A program made the position numbers and the translations under genes. The notes below the pieces were generated by a model. The model was not told the origin of the DNA. It saw nothing but the letters and a program-made list of their open reading frames with translations, and did no database searches. Shown piece after piece: positions 33,590 to 46,385 of a stretch of 64,000 nucleotides of DNA (position 1 is the stretch's first letter; every line of letters begins with the position of its first letter). Origin of the DNA: Diadophis punctatus similis (Eukaryota; Chordata; Lepidosauria; Squamata; Dipsadidae); assembly GCA_023053685.1 (NCBI GenBank), contig JALIGW010000001.1, positions 65,291,740 to 65,355,739 on the forward strand, read 5' to 3'.

Positions 33590-34462
33590 CCATCTAATCC
33601 ATCAGGTAGGGCGGGCAAACTTCGGGCCCCATTGACTAAGGAATACTGGTTGGGTGGAGCCTAGAAGATATGCCTTTTCGGTCATAGCATCCACCCTACG
33701 GAACATTCTTCCTCCCGAAATCAGGACGGCCTTGATTCTCCTGGCTTTTCATAAGTGGTTAAAGATAGGTAGTCCAGAGCCCTGTTTCTTAGTTAGATTA
33801 GTGATCATGGTGTCTGATGTTTTTTTGGATGCTGTATACCCGTAATGGCGAACCTATGGCACGCATGCCCGAGCTGGCACGCAGAGCCATCTTTCCGGGC
33901 ATGCAAGTTGTCGCCCAATTCATCTGCAGCTGTGCATGTGTGCATGCCTCAGTTGGTGTTCGGGCCTCCGGCATGCATGCGTGCAATTCCAGAGACCCAG
34001 CTGGTCTTCAGAGCTCTCCTGTGATTGCGCGCATGTTTGCGAATGCATGCTCGAGTATCTCTGTGCAGTGTGTGCATGCAGAGATGGAGTTTGTGTGCGT
34101 GCATTGCAAGCGCAAAAGCTGTGCACATGCACAAATGGTGCAGTGCACGGGGGAGCCGTGTAAAAGCCACGTGCATGTGCAGATGGTGCGGTTGCACATG
34201 CAGCTCACCGGGGGGCGCACGAAAGCCGTGCACATGTGCAGATGGTGCGGTTGTGCGTGCAGCACCCGGGGGAGGAGCTGCATGTAAGCAAAGCGCGTAC
34301 CTGTTTGGCACTCGGTGAGTTCGCCATCACTGCTGTATACTCTAACTTAAATTATTGTGGTTTTTTTTTCAAAAAATAGTAATAATAATTTTGTTCACTA
34401 TCCAGAGTCACTAGTTGAGATGGGAGGCTGTATAAATTGAATGAATGAATAAATAAATAAAG
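33590..34462 (+). mobile_element. L2-type LINE 3' end, split by a hAT
   Basis: The + strand reads STLRNILPPEIRTALILLAF, the end of an L2 ORF2. It is interrupted at 33840-34332 and resumes with a degenerate UTR ending in GAATGAATAAATAAATAAA. Confidence 0.75.
33840..34332. mobile_element. Non-autonomous hAT, family C (diverged)
   Basis: Termini CCGTAATGGCGAACC and GAGTTCGCCATCACTG; perfect duplication ctgtatac (33832-33839, 34333-34340). The interior is made of TGTGCAGATGGTGCGG-type repeats. Confidence 0.9.
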
Positions 34463-34491
34463 ATAGCTATTTCATGCTAACACAATACATA

Positions 34492-34540
34492 TTGTGTGTG
34501 TGTGTGTTTGTGTGTGTGTCTGTGTGTGTCTGTGTGTCTA
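34492..34540. repeat. (TG)n microsatellite
   Basis: Imperfect TG dinucleotides with TC interruptions. Confidence 0.9.
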
Positions 34541-35280
34541 TGCAAAGTTCTCTAAATTCTACAGACGAGGATTCACTTCCTTCCATGTACACCATCTCAA
34601 GTAACACTAGAGCGCAGGACATAATTAAAGCTATCTTTGTTAGGATACTTAATGGGATATTTATCTCTTTTCATTCCCACTTTCTAAAGTTCTAGCAGCA
34701 AGATCATAGCAACATACTGCTTTTATTCTTAGCCAAGAATATTTTGGAAGCTTGTCCAGTTTCAAATAAGATGCTGACTTTTTTTTAAAAAAAATCTTAA
34801 ATTGCTATGCATGCAAGACAACAGCCACTAACAGTAGTGATAGAAACTCTTTTTTTAAAAAAAAAAAGTGGAAATGGAGAGGATACACTTCTTACAATTT
34901 GTGAAAGCTGTCTAAAAGAACCTTCCTGTAATTTTGTTGCTTTGGAACACATTGTAATAATTGTTTCAGTAGTAATAGTAAATAAAATAATATCTCATAT
35001 CATAGCTAGGAGAGATTAATTGAGGAAGAATTATGTTACAGAAATACATCTGGGAAGCATGAAGATCTCCTTCTCAAATATAGTGGAGCTGAATAACAGG
35101 TGGCAGTATAAGCAATTAATTCACTGATCATTACTAATTGTATAAAAGTTAAAATCTGGACTAGATCTACTAGCTAGATAGGTCATAAAACACCTTAACA
35201 CAACTGCTGAAGATGACAAATTATGATGTAAGTAATAAAACTAAAGATCTCTATTCCAAAATCGCTCCATCCCTTTTATG
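34541..35280. other. Intergenic, nothing recognised
   Basis: AT-rich; poly-A/T runs near 34780 and 34855. Confidence 0.5.
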
Positions 35281-35288
35281 GTTTAGAG

Positions 35289-35619
35289 CAGGGGTCAGCA
35301 ACCCGCGGCTCTGGAGCCACATGTGGCCCTTTCATCCCTCTGCTGCGGCTCCCTGTCGCTGGCCAGCACCACAATTTTGAGAGGAGCTTCCGGTTGGGAG
35401 GTGGAAGCATGGCGTGCCAGGAGGAGACTCTATGGCAAGGGGCGGGTTTTCCGGTCGGCTCCACAATTGATAGGGCTTTTGGTTAGGACAGATAAAGGAA
35501 AAAGGTCACCGCACTAGGAGGAGATTCTATGGTGGGGGAACCAGACTTCCGGTCGGCTCCAGAATTGAATGGGGGGCTTCCGGTTAGGACCTTTGAGGGT
35601 TTAAGGTTGCCGACCCCTG
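35289..35619. mobile_element. Non-autonomous hAT (CAGGGGTCAGCAACC)
   Basis: Termini CAGGGGTCAGCAACC and GGTTGCCGACCCCTG; perfect duplication gtttagag (35281-35288, 35620-35627). The interior carries repeated CTTCCGGTT and GGTCGGCTCC blocks. Confidence 0.92.
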
Positions 35620-35708
35620 GTTTAGAGTAACTGCCCTTAAGATTTGGGCCTCTATCAAATCCAGTGGATACCCATTAAGAATCAAAAACTGATCTTGAAG
35701 AAGTCATT

Positions 35709-35850
35709 CTTCTAAATGTCTATGGAAATTCTCAGTCATGCAGGTCATGGTTGTCCCAAATGTGCTTTTTCAAGAGGCAAATGGACTTTGTTTTTTCTTT
35801 GAAGACATTTCGCTTCTCATCCAAGAAGCTTCTTCAGCTGTGACTGGATC
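35709..35850 (-). mobile_element. Foldback-family half copy
   Basis: Tail TCTATGGAAATTCTCAGTC plus one arm to AAGCTTCTTCAGC. The second arm is missing. Confidence 0.75.
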
Positions 35851-36185
35851 CATTGCCCACCATCCTTTTGTTGGGAACAACTGTGTGTCTCAGAACTCAC
35901 TCCCCTGACTTTTGGAAACCTTGACCCGTGGACTTCAAGTCGTGTTTCAGCCTTTGAATTTGCATACCTTGCTTTGTGGATTCTGGATCTGGATTGTGGC
36001 TTACGGACCTTGTTTTGCAACCTCTGCTGCAGGTTTGTGGGCTTCATCTTTCTTCCTGTTTGGGGGCTTGGTTCTGATGACTATTGGGCTCAGCTGGTGG
36101 GACTGTGTTATATTGACTGTGGGTTGCTGTTTTGGGGGGAGAGTGGAATGGAGGTTTACCAACACCCCTGGTGGGCAGTATGTCG
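35851..36185. other. Unassigned stretch, possibly repeat
   Basis: An open + frame of 93 codons (35912-36193) reads hydrophobic and tryptophan-rich without a domain. The style of text suggests a retroelement UTR, but I cannot name it. Confidence 0.35.
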
Positions 36186-36850
36186 TGGTTTAGCATGACA
36201 GGACTGGAGACTAAAACATATGAAGAACGGTTGCTGGAATTGAGTATGTCTAGTTTAATGAAAAGTAGGACTAGGGGAGACATGATAGCAGTGTTCCGAT
36301 ATCTCATGGGTTGCAACAAAAAGGAGGTAGTCAAGCAGGGGTCAAATGCTACCGGTTCGGCCCGGTTTGGTCGTACCGGTAGCGGCGGCCACTGGTGGTT
36401 TGGAGAGCCGGTAGCAGCGGCAGCACGAGGTTCCGCCCACCCACCCAGACGTCGCCATTTCTTGTTTTTAACCCTCTGCGTATGCGCAAAGCCTTTTGCG
36501 CATGCGCCGAGGGTGAAAAAGCGCACGCTTCCAAACTGGTAGGGAAAGTAAGAAGATTTCACCGCTGGAGTCAAGCAATTCTCCACAGCACCTGAGGGCA
36601 GGACAAGAAGCAATGGATGGAAACTAATCAAGGAGAAAAGCGACCTAGAACTAAGAAGAAATTTCCTGACAGAACAATTAATCAGTGCAATAACTTGATT
36701 TCACAAATTGTGAATTATCCAACACTGGGAGTTTTTAAGAAGAGATTGGACAACCTTTTGTCTGAAATGATATAGGGTTTCCTGCCTGAGCAGGGGGGTG
36801 GACTAGAAGACCTCCAAGGTCCCTTCCAACTCTGCTATTCTATTCTAAAT
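36186..36850 (+). mobile_element. CR1 LINE 3' end, split by a hAT
   Basis: The + strand encodes TYEERLLELSMSSLMKSRTR, the CR1 ORF2 C-terminus, then a family B hAT, then the UTR with GACTAGAAGACCTCC and a CTATTCTATTCTA tail. Confidence 0.88.
36336..36567. mobile_element. Non-autonomous hAT, family B, in CR1
   Basis: Termini CAGGGGTCAAATGC and GATTTCACCGCTG; duplication tagtcaag / gagtcaag (36328-36335, 36568-36575). TGCGCATGCGCC at 36497-36508 misses the NRF1 consensus at the last base. Confidence 0.9.
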
Positions 36851-39800
36851 GCTTTGAAAGCAGTGCAATAAAAGTCTTTATTGGTTTCTGCATCTGCCTA
36901 CACGACCTGAGTCAGAACTGACTATCTGTATATCACTCAGAGTTGCAAAGAGAGTCAGGCTGCCTTATAAATATAATAAAGAAACAAGTCAATTACTTGA
37001 TTATGATTGGTTGGGCTTCAGGACACTTTCACACTTAAGTGAAATGAATCTGAATCCTCAAATGCTGGTTGAAGATTTTAAAATATGCAGGTTTCAGTGG
37101 CCTTCCACCAAAACTTTCTTCTAGAACAAACTTCATTAAATTGGACACAAATAAACTGATTTTATTTAAAATCTTTTTAAAAATCTTTATAAAACAACTA
37201 TCTATGTATCCACTACACAAATATACAATCTTTTGGCAACTATAGCTCATTGGAAGTAAACAAATAATATTATTAGCTATTAATTTTTCTACTGTTTCTT
37301 TGCTTGAATTAAATAATTACTTTAACTTCAATAAAATAAAATATAACATTATCAAATGCTTATTTCATAAGAAATTGCTTCCAGGTTGTTGATCAAGAGC
37401 AATGTTATTATTATATAAATAATTAAGATGGACAAGATTGGATCAAAAGCACCAGAAACCAGCTGTAAATCAGCTAAAAACTGTTCCTGTATCCGAGGCT
37501 GAACAACCATAACAAAACTAATTCTAGATTTTCTAATATTGGTTAAAAAAAAGAAAGTATTTCAGTTAGGGAAGTCTATTAACTTAGAAGAGACTGATTC
37601 TTCTCTAATGAAGAACATCATAAATTTTATTAATAAATATATAAACAATCTAAAATATTAATCATATAACTTATACATTTAATGTAGTAAGCATTCAGAC
37701 ATACATTTTTCTGTGTTATAATTCTTTTTATTATGAACAGAGAGTTAAGACAGAGAGAAAGTGATTCTGAGATCTATAGGAATATGTAAAAGAAACCTTC
37801 AAAAATATCATTCTTTATTAAGATGGATGCTGTTAATAATACAGACACTAGAGGGAAACTCAAGATTGTCCTATACTTTGGAGAAATGCCCATTTGCGAA
37901 AGCACCACTTTTGAATTCATCCAGCATTTCTCTGCAACCACTTTAATGTTGACTTTGTTTAGATTTTCACTAAAATGAATACAAGAGACCCACACCAAAA
38001 AAAAAAAGCCCAACTCCCTGAGTGGACAAGAGTCTAAGCTTTGGACACACTTTCCTGCTCCAACTTCTCAAGTTGTACACAGACACAACCCAAGCTCAAA
38101 CTACTAATGAACTACAATTGCAATGAATTGGCCCAGCTACGTAAGCATCAATGTCATGCTACAGATCAGCACTGATATTGTTGTTCTAATCTGCCCTTTT
38201 AAAAGAAAACTTTCTCAAGCATTTTCTTCTTTGCTATGATCAGTGAGCTTAGGGGTAAAACAACAAAGGAACAATTTTCAGATTACTGCATGTAAAAAAG
38301 TAGCACAAGCACTCTTCACTGACTCACAGCAATGCCACATCAGATGCTTATAGATCTACCAGTGCTTTATACGTCTACACACTGTTGTCGTGATAATAGG
38401 CAGCCATGAAAATGATTTGTTTGTTATTACTGTTTATTCAGTCATTTATTTAACAACATGTATAACCCACCCCAATCCCAAAGGACTACTGAATGGCTCG
38501 CTTCACTCAAGTTTTGAAAGCTCCCCAATTAAGCATTTTATTTGCAGGATCTACTGAGATTTTAGTTTTGGAATACTCCGGATGAAGCTTCTTCCTCTGG
38601 ACACTGTTGTGCTAATAAAAGGCCAGCTTAGATAAGAGACTCAGATTGAAACCATAAGTGGTATAAAGATGTCAGGGTGGGGGGATTGCACAATGTGCTA
38701 TGATGTCACATCATACATGGTTTGAATTATATATTAAAAGAGAGAGGAGAGAAAGATACTGAGCAGCTGTTCTAAGCACTGCCCATCAGCAATACTGTTC
38801 CACGCAGCTATTATCTATTTTGGTCACAGGGGACCAGAGAATTTCCTGAAATGATATGTTCTTGTACCAAGCTAAGAAGGGCAAAGGAACTGAATGGCTA
38901 AAGTTACCTAACACTCAACAGTAGCAAAGGCAGATCAAGGATACCTGTAGACTACAACTCTGAGTCTCTGAGTTCTATCCAAATAAGACAGACTGGTTTC
39001 CTCTTTCCACACCAGCAGTTCTACCTCTATCCAATGTAGATTAAAATTCAGACTAATCAGTGTCAGATGCTGATTCAGAGCATTTACGTAAACCAAATAT
39101 CAAATGCCAGAGCTAGAAAGGAAAATAGAAATGAGAATTAAGCAGATAGACAGTTAAATAAATTGTGGTGGAATAACCTCCTGAGAATGACTAGGTCTAA
39201 GCAATCATATGCCTTTTTCTTATCTTATTGCACCAATAATTTCTCAAATATCTTCTCATGCTACTTTTGGGAGAAATTAAATCCCCCTGATGAAAAGGCC
39301 TGTAGTCTCTCAAATAGTAGAAAATCAAGGGGTTCTATAGATCACAGCAGATTTCACCTTTTAACCATAGTTTTCTGAGATATAGAAATAACTCTCAGTA
39401 TCAACAAACATTTGTTGAGAAATAAGTAATTCAGAGTAAATTACTTTACACACATTGATTACAAATGAGGTAAACTGGCCTGGATGATATAACTGTCAAC
39501 ATGAATCTTCACCTAAAATTACTAACTCAACCAGCTTGAATCTTTATTGAAATCTCACATCCACCCATTAAGATTTTGTAAGATCAAAAACATCATTTCC
39601 CTTCCAATTTTCTTTTTACTCAGTGCTTTACCCTCTGAGAGGTCACCAAAAAGTCACCTGCTCTGTCCAATTTACAAGAATCCAAAAGATATTGAGGAAT
39701 TAACACTGGATCTCTTCCAAGCTTACAACTCAGGCTGGGAACCCAAAATCAAACTATTTAGAGCTGACAAAGAGGAAACTTAGAGGATAATACAAAATCG

Positions 39801-40254
39801 GGAAAGGCAGCAATTATTAATGCAACTCATAATGTTCAATGATTCCAGAAAATTGAAAAAAAAAAGACTAAATGGTCCAGAGTTAACTGCTACAATATTT
39901 TTTATGGCACCAACTTGTTTGCCTGAAAAGTGCTGGCCCCATTATTAAACATGGCAAATAAAAAATGGATCTTTCAAAACAGACTGAAAACATTTTTCCT
40001 CCTACAGATGAAAAAATGGGGAGTTAAGTCACACATCTATTCAGAATGGGAAAAGGAAAAAAGAGCAAAAATAAATGGCTGTACAGAGATGAACAAAGAC
40101 CTCCTACACAGCACAAAGGCCTGAACAGAAGATTAAAACCATCTGGCTAGAAATGTCATAGGACAGCCCTGCAGAAAATCCGTATTGAGGTCCTTTGCTG
40201 TTAGAATATGTGTTGAGTTTCTCACACTGGTGCTGGAAGTAAATGAAAGGACGA
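36851..40254. other. Longest repeat-poor interval
   Basis: About 3.4 kb of AT-rich DNA with no recognised transposon apart from a possible LINE UTR scrap near 38430-38520. Short open frames have no domain. If this is the MRPS18A-VEGFA interval, conserved regulatory elements could be sought here; none can be called by eye. Confidence 0.45.
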
Positions 40255-40262
40255 GCAAGAAC

Positions 40263-40531
40263 CAGGGGTGGGTTCCTCCCAGTTCGGACCGGATCACCCG
40301 AACCGGTAGCGACCCGCTGGTGATGTCACGATGGCGTCACGGATCCGGTTCGGTTGGTGCCAATCCATGGGCGCCGCCATCTTTTTGGGGAAATTTTTTC
40401 CCAGCTGTGTTTTGGGCTGATTCTAGCTACTGAGCATGGGCGGAAGCAGAATTGGACGAGGAGACGCTTGCACGCGTGCACGAAAAGTCGCAATGCGAAC
40501 TGGTGGCAAAGGTAAGTGGAACTCACCCCTG
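40263..40531. mobile_element. Non-autonomous hAT, family B
   Basis: Termini CAGGGGTGGGTTCC and GGAACTCACCCCTG; perfect duplication gcaagaac (40255-40262, 40532-40539). Closest to 59388 (shared GATGTCACGATGGCGTCACG-like block). Confidence 0.93.
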
Positions 40532-40539
40532 GCAAGAAC

Positions 40540-40918
40540 AGAGCATTTTCTCTAGAGTTTTAGAGTTTTATCTATCTGACAAAATCTCCAATAACTGCAA
40601 AATATATCAAACAAAATATAAGAAAAAACCCCGAGATTTATTCTGTATTTCATATGCATATGCTGAAACTCATTTCAAATATTACCTAGATTCTGAAACT
40701 GAGGATAGATCTGCACTTTCTCCTTGGCTATCACTATTCCTTCTTGCCAAGTGCAGAAACAGATGATGTTGCGTCCTCTCACTCCCAGCCCATTGGAAAT
40801 GCATTTCATATCCACTCTTCTAGGTTCAATTCAAAAACTTCTCCAGCACATCCTAGTAGCCACCCTGTCTGCAACTGTGTCTGCCCTTTAAGGTAGGCCA
40901 AATCAGAAAACCTTGGTT
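40540..40918. other. Intergenic, nothing recognised
   Basis: Unique-looking sequence. Confidence 0.45.
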
Positions 40919-40926
40919 CTCTATAG

Positions 40927-41221
40927 CAGGGGTGCCCAACCGCCAGACCACAGACCACTGCTGGAATGTGAGCTATTCAAAACAGAGCCATGGAGGGGCG
41001 GGCAGGCAAGTGTGTGCATGCATGCTCCATCTGCGTGAGTGGCGGGCATGTGTGCCCTCTGCTCAGGCGAATGAGGCTGCAAGTATGCACATGTATGCCT
41101 TCCATTCACGTGAATGAAGCTGCATGCATGCATGTGCCCTTGCTGGCCACTCATGGGGAGAACCATCCCCTCTCCTCCCTCTCCCCCCACCCCGCTGGTC
41201 TGCAAAGCTTGGGGGATTCTG
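40927..41221. mobile_element. Non-autonomous hAT (CAGGGGTGCCCAACC)
   Basis: Left end CAGGGGTGCCCAACC, right end AAGCTTGGGGGATTCTG (diverged). Perfect duplication ctctatag (40919-40926, 41222-41229). The interior is repeated TGCATGCATG / GCGAATGAGGCTGC blocks. Confidence 0.88.
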
Positions 41222-41329
41222 CTCTATAGATCCTGTTCCTTTATTGCTTTAACTTCTGCAGCATTGGAGCTACCAACGATACCGAAAGAGGAAAAAAGAA
41301 AGTTTTGTGTTAATATCAAAGAAGATAAT

Positions 41330-41550
41330 AGCAATAGCAATAGCACTTAGACTTATATACTGCTTCATGGTGCTTTACAGCCCTCTCTAAGTGGTTTACA
41401 GAGTTCAGCATATTGCCCCCAACAATCTGGGTCCTCATTTTACCGACCTCAGAAGGATGGAAGGCTGAGTCAACCTTGAGCCGGTGAGATTTGAACAGCT
41501 GAACTGCTGAACTGCAGTGCTGCACTTTAACCACTGCGCCACCTCGGCTC
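41330..41550 (-). mobile_element. Squamate tRNA-derived SINE
   Basis: Minus-strand copy beginning GAGCCGAGGTGGCGCAGTGG at 41550 with TTCAAATCTCACCGGC as B box, and ending in an ATTGCTATTGCTATT tail at 41330. This is the cleanest copy in the window. Confidence 0.88.
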
Positions 41551-42077
41551 ATTCAAAGGATAATGTAGAAAACAGGGTCAGTAGGTTGAAGGCATCCATG
41601 CTGACAATCTTTCTTTTTGTTTTGGGAAAACCAAAAGAAATATATGGGGATTAGTGAGGAGGCAACAATCCCTAAAAGGAAAAGACAGCAGGACCCAAGG
41701 TTTGTCTTTTCTACTACATGGACAGGAAGGGCAAGAAGCAATAGAATTACCAACCAGATCTAGTTTTAGCTGGAGCCTGGAGTTACCACAAGCCTAGTTC
41801 CCTTGCTATCCACTGCAACATAAACTGAGATTTCCAAGTTTGGCTTAAGAAACAGCCTGAGCAGCATGGAAAGCTACAGGGCAAATTTGCCCTGAGTCCA
41901 AACAGCAGCCAATGATACTAGCACTACAGAATAACATCTGAACTTGCAATGCCCAGGTGAAATGTGGATCCCTAGTCACAAAATGGAAAATACTACATAT
42001 CCCAAAATGGCCAAACAGCTAGTAAATGAAGAGTTCTGGACAACTTACAATATATATTATAAGGAGACATGTATATA
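41551..42077. other. Intergenic, nothing recognised
   Basis: No supported feature. Confidence 0.45.
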
Positions 42078-42626
42078 TAACAGTAATTTGAAGGGACTTG
42101 GAGGACTACTAGTCCAACTTCCTGCTGAAGCAGGAGACCATATACCTTTCTGGATAAATGCCTGTCCAACGTCTTCTTAAAAACCTCCAGTGATGGAGCA
42201 TTCACAACTTCTGAAGGCAAGCCATTCCACTGATTAATTGTTCTGTCAGGAAATTTCTCCTTAGTTTCTAGATTGGATCTCTCTTTGATAAGTTTCCAAC
42301 CATTACTTCTTGTCTGGCCCTCTAGGGTGGTTTGGAGAATAGGTCAACCTCTCCTCACTGTAGCAGCCCCTCAAATATTGACAGACTGCTATCAAGTCAC
42401 CCATAGTCCTTCTCTTCATTAGACTAGATAAATCAAGTTCCTGCAACCATTCGTTGTATGCTTTATCCTCCAGTTTCCTAATCATCTTTGTTGCTCTTCT
42501 CTACGCTTTTTCTAGAATCTCAACTTCTTTTTTTGCATGTTGGTGACCAAAACCAGATGCAATTTTCCAAGTATGGTCTTACCAAGGCATTATAAAGTGG
42601 TACTGACACTTCACGTGACAAAAATA
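42078..42626 (-). mobile_element. CR1 LINE 3' end, diverged
   Basis: The reverse complement encodes KAYNEWLQELDLSSLMKRRT and a QYLRGCYSEE block, the CR1 ORF2 C-terminus with stops. The 3' end is at the left (GGACTACTAGTCCAAC). Confidence 0.85.
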
Positions 42627-44565
42627 AATGTAACTTAAAGACTTCTTGCTTTTCGTGTGGCAGCTCATAGCCCACTGAGCATACTTCATTCCCAAATCTT
42701 TTTTATGGCTACTGGAGCGCCTAGAATATTTTATTAAATGTTGGCAGTCTCCCCACCCCCTGCATGCACATCCAATAAAAAACAAATGGTACATTGTGTC
42801 CACACACAAAAAATCAGATTATGCAACAAAATGTTTGGTCCTGCCCCTTCCAATTTACATCACTGTGTCATCATTGCACTCTCAGAGGTTGATTTTAAAA
42901 AAACAGAAGCAAAAATCACTGATCACAATTATTTTTGCTTCCTGTCTCTCCTGTTACAATTAGGATTTGGTGAAGAAAAAGGAAATTGCATGATTTTCAG
43001 ACTTTAAATCTGCACTAACATTTTTTTTTCCTTTCTGAGTGTATACTTGAGCAGAAATCAATGATTTCAAACTCGAACTTGGTTGCAAACTTCAATTATT
43101 TTCCCTACGGGAGCTGACTTGTTTAGTCTGAAAGAACCCTAATAAAATTATGATAACTAGTTTACTATGAAAAATGATCAAATCCAGTGGGAAAAGCAGG
43201 GAACCCTGAAAATATAAACATGTTTTCAAGTGTATCTTCTCCACTTTGTCATCCTGGAAGCTATACTCCTGTTTCTTTATCCAGTATATCATCATTCACT
43301 GATATTTGTATTTTTCCATTATTAATATTCATTGTGTGCTCTTTAGTTACTCTTCTAAATCAAACTGGCAGCAAACATTTTCTTTTACACATTCTAAATA
43401 TATAATCAGGGTCACTGTTCTAACATTCTTTCTGTGCAAAACTATGCACACTAAATCAGTCTGAAAACACTGCCTGTCCCTTTCCTTTTCTTAGCAGAGA
43501 AAGGAGGACATAATATCTAGAAGGAAAATTTCAAGGCACCTCTGTCTTTTGTGCAGTGCATTCCTTAATTAGCACCCTCTTGGAGTTCCAAGGGCTGGGG
43601 AGAAATAATGGAATAGCACATTGCCAACAAGGTTGAACTTTCAAAACTTCTTAGACCAGTGAATTTCTGATGCAAACCATGGAGTCTTTGCAGGCATTGT
43701 TCTTGTATTTCTGTAACGTACCAATGTGCTGCAAATTGCACTCACAAATTACTGGAGCTCCAGGAGCTTCACCAAAGACTTTGGGGACTTTATTGGTTCT
43801 ATCCTACTAGCATGTCCTGTGCTGTCAAAAGCCAAGAAGCATTTTTGTCCAGCAGGAACAGGGTGGGCACAAGCATCTTTATGTGTCCATCTTTTTATTT
43901 CCATAGCCAAAGATCAAAGGAGGAATGTTTTGGTTCTCCTTTCTTTCTGTTGGTGACTTCACTATATTCCAGACACCTTCTCTCCCTTCTGATTTTCAAA
44001 CTCATCTCCTGCACTTTTTTGCCACACCTTAGCTTCAGTTTCCATCCCATTTGTTCTTGTCACTCTTTTTCCTTTTCTAGAAGAGTCACATTGTTTGAAT
44101 TGGGCAGCCTTATAAATCCAGTAAATAAATATATGTGCTATACTATACAGTACCAGAAGGGGTAAATTTCCAGCTGTAATGGTTATGAGCTAACTGTAGA
44201 GCCTTAATGAGAGTCTCTCATGTTATGCTTTATTTTTCCTTAAACTTTATTGCTAAATTGCTAAACAGGGAACGGGGGGGGGGGGATCGCTTTCTCTAAC
44301 TAAATTATTGGTTTGTGGTACTTTTCATTATATTTATTAATGATCTAAAATCAAGGAAACACAGAAAACAAAGATCCTCTTCTGCCTCTAAGCAGGAATA
44401 CTTGCAGGTGTGGAAGGCTCAGGAATAGGAAAAAAAGTCAAATTTGATTGTTTATTACAAAAGCTCTTTCCCATAATATACAACTGTTTAGAATGACAAG
44501 ATTAAAAAAACCTTGGGTGTATTATTTCAATTAGAAATTTCTGGATTTGAATCAGAAATTTGATG
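42627..44565. other. Intergenic, nothing recognised
   Basis: AT-rich with a poly-G run at 44275-44285. No gene seen. Confidence 0.5.
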
Positions 44566-44573
44566 CCTTAGAC

Positions 44574-45356
44574 CAGGAGTGTTAAACTCAAGGCTTAGGG
44601 GTGCTTAGATCTGGCCTGCGGGGCTGTCCTGGAAACAGCAAAGGACCGGCCCGTGGTGCCTCTGCCAGCAAAAATGGAGCTCAGGAGGGCCACGTGCAAC
44701 CCTGTCAGGCTCCATTTTCAGCCACGACAGTCTCCTGAAGCACTCTGCCAGCAAAAATGGAGCTCAGGAGGGCCTCGTGCAACCCTCCCAGGCTCCATTT
44801 TCGGCCACGACAGCCTCCTGCAGCACTCTGCCAGTGAAAACGGAGCTCGGGGAGCTCCATTTTCGCTGGCAGAGGACTGCAGGAGACCGTCGTGACTGAA
44901 AACAGAGCCTCGACGAGTGACATCGAGCTGGCCACGGCCACTCCGACCACGCCTAACCCCTGCCCCCCCCCAGGTCAAACACAACCCTGTTGAAATGAGA
45001 ATAAGATCTCATAGAGGCAATTTAGATCTTTTCTTGGAATTCAGACAGTTAAAAATAAAACCGAGATTAAAAGTCTAATAGAAAATATTTATTTCAGTAC
45101 AAAAACAATAAATCCTGAATAAACTACATTTTGCTGAGTAACACAACCATTCAGGTCAAGAGCCAAGTCAGAAGAGAATAATGGTGATTTAGGAATGCAC
45201 ACATGCGTACAACTCATATCACGTGTTCTGCCTGTATTGGAATGTACCATAATATTAGATAGGGGTGCATCACCCTGCATAGACATACAACTGACAATGT
45301 TCACACCGTGACAAACCCTGATGCAGCTCTCAATGAAATCGAGTTTGACACCCCTG
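44574..45356. mobile_element. Non-autonomous hAT (GTCAAACTC type)
   Basis: Termini CAGGAGTGTTAAACTC and GAGTTTGACACCCCTG; perfect duplication ccttagac (44566-44573, 45357-45364). The 44650-44900 region holds roughly three imperfect copies of an 84-bp unit with AAAATGGAGCTCAGGAGGGC. The open frames on both strands there are repeat products. Confidence 0.93.
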
Positions 45357-45735
45357 CCTTAGACTAAAAAGTGGGATATTTTAAAAGTTTAGCTAGTTTG
45401 GTTTAACTGCTGATTCCCATGATTCTTCAGGTTGAATAAGCTACAGAGCAGTGTTTAAATAATGATTTGCAAGTTGAAGTGACCTGACTATGGGGTATCT
45501 ATCACCAAAATAGTTTTTAAACTGCAATGCTTAACTAAATTAGGCTATAAAAGCTCTTATGGAAAACATACAGTAGGTGATTTTTTTTTCACTGCAAACA
45601 GCATACAAGTTTTATACAGAAGCTGCTCATCCTTTGAGTTTCCATCTTTCCTAGTCCAAAAAGTACATTTTTGTGAGATTCTTGATATCCACATTAATTA
45701 CAGGATCATTTTCTGCATTTATCAAACTAACAAGA

Positions 45736-45897
45736 TGTATCAAAAGTGGTTTTTATTTGAAAAAGCAACCGGACTGATTTTAAGGAAAATCAAAACATTT
45801 TATTTTTCCTCAAAATCAGTCCAGTTGCCTTTTCAAAATAAAAACCACTTTTGATACAGCTGTGGCCTGGATAACTGAGAATCTTTATAGACAATGG
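45736..45897 (+). mobile_element. Foldback retroposon-like element (short, diverged)
   Basis: Arms TATCAAAAGTGG...AAAATC and GATTTT...CCACTTTTGATA pair, followed by the tail GGCCTGGATAACTGAGAATC. Flanked by a 9-bp direct repeat ctaacaaga (45727-45735, 45898-45906). It lacks the GATGAGAAG arm core of the other copies. Confidence 0.72.
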
Positions 45898-46234
45898 CTA
45901 ACAAGAATTTTGGAAAGTGTATTGTGTTTTTCCCTCAGTTGGTTCAAAATCATTGTGTAGTTTATAACATGTATTAAACAATTTGAAAGAGAGATAAACC
46001 CAAGAATGCAATTCATAATATTGACAGTTGCAGGGACAAGACGATTCTGAGTTGATGCCTTGCAAAGTTATGAAATCTCAGACCACTAAAAACATAAAGC
46101 AGGTATTTTCATAGAATCATAAAAACACAATGCAAATATGTGAAGCGACTTTGGAAATAATCTCTTATTAGTCATTTAGATAGTGAGATGGGCAGCAAAA
46201 AAAAATTTAATAAATTTTATTAATAAGATAAAAA

Positions 46235-46385
46235 TAAATAATAATCTAGTCCAAACCTGTGCCTAGTAAAAGGATCCCTCACATAGCCTATCCAACAGAT
46301 AGTCATCCAGTTTTAGTTTGAACACCTCCATTAAAGGAGGCTCCACTATTTCCCATTAGTTTTCAATTGTTGGAGTTTTTATCAT
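46235..46385 (-). mobile_element. Old CR1-like 3' fragment
   Basis: The ATAATCTAGTCCAAACC and CCATTAAAGGAGGCTCCACT pattern matches the minus-strand layout of CR1 3' ends, strongly diverged. Confidence 0.5.

Noticed and set aside
34474..34695. Cysteine/valine-rich 73-codon frame
   Set aside because: Translation of the (TG)n repeat.
35912..36193. Hydrophobic Trp-rich 93-codon frame as a membrane peptide
   Set aside because: Overlapping frame also open, lies between two repeats, and no conserved motif; more likely retroelement UTR.
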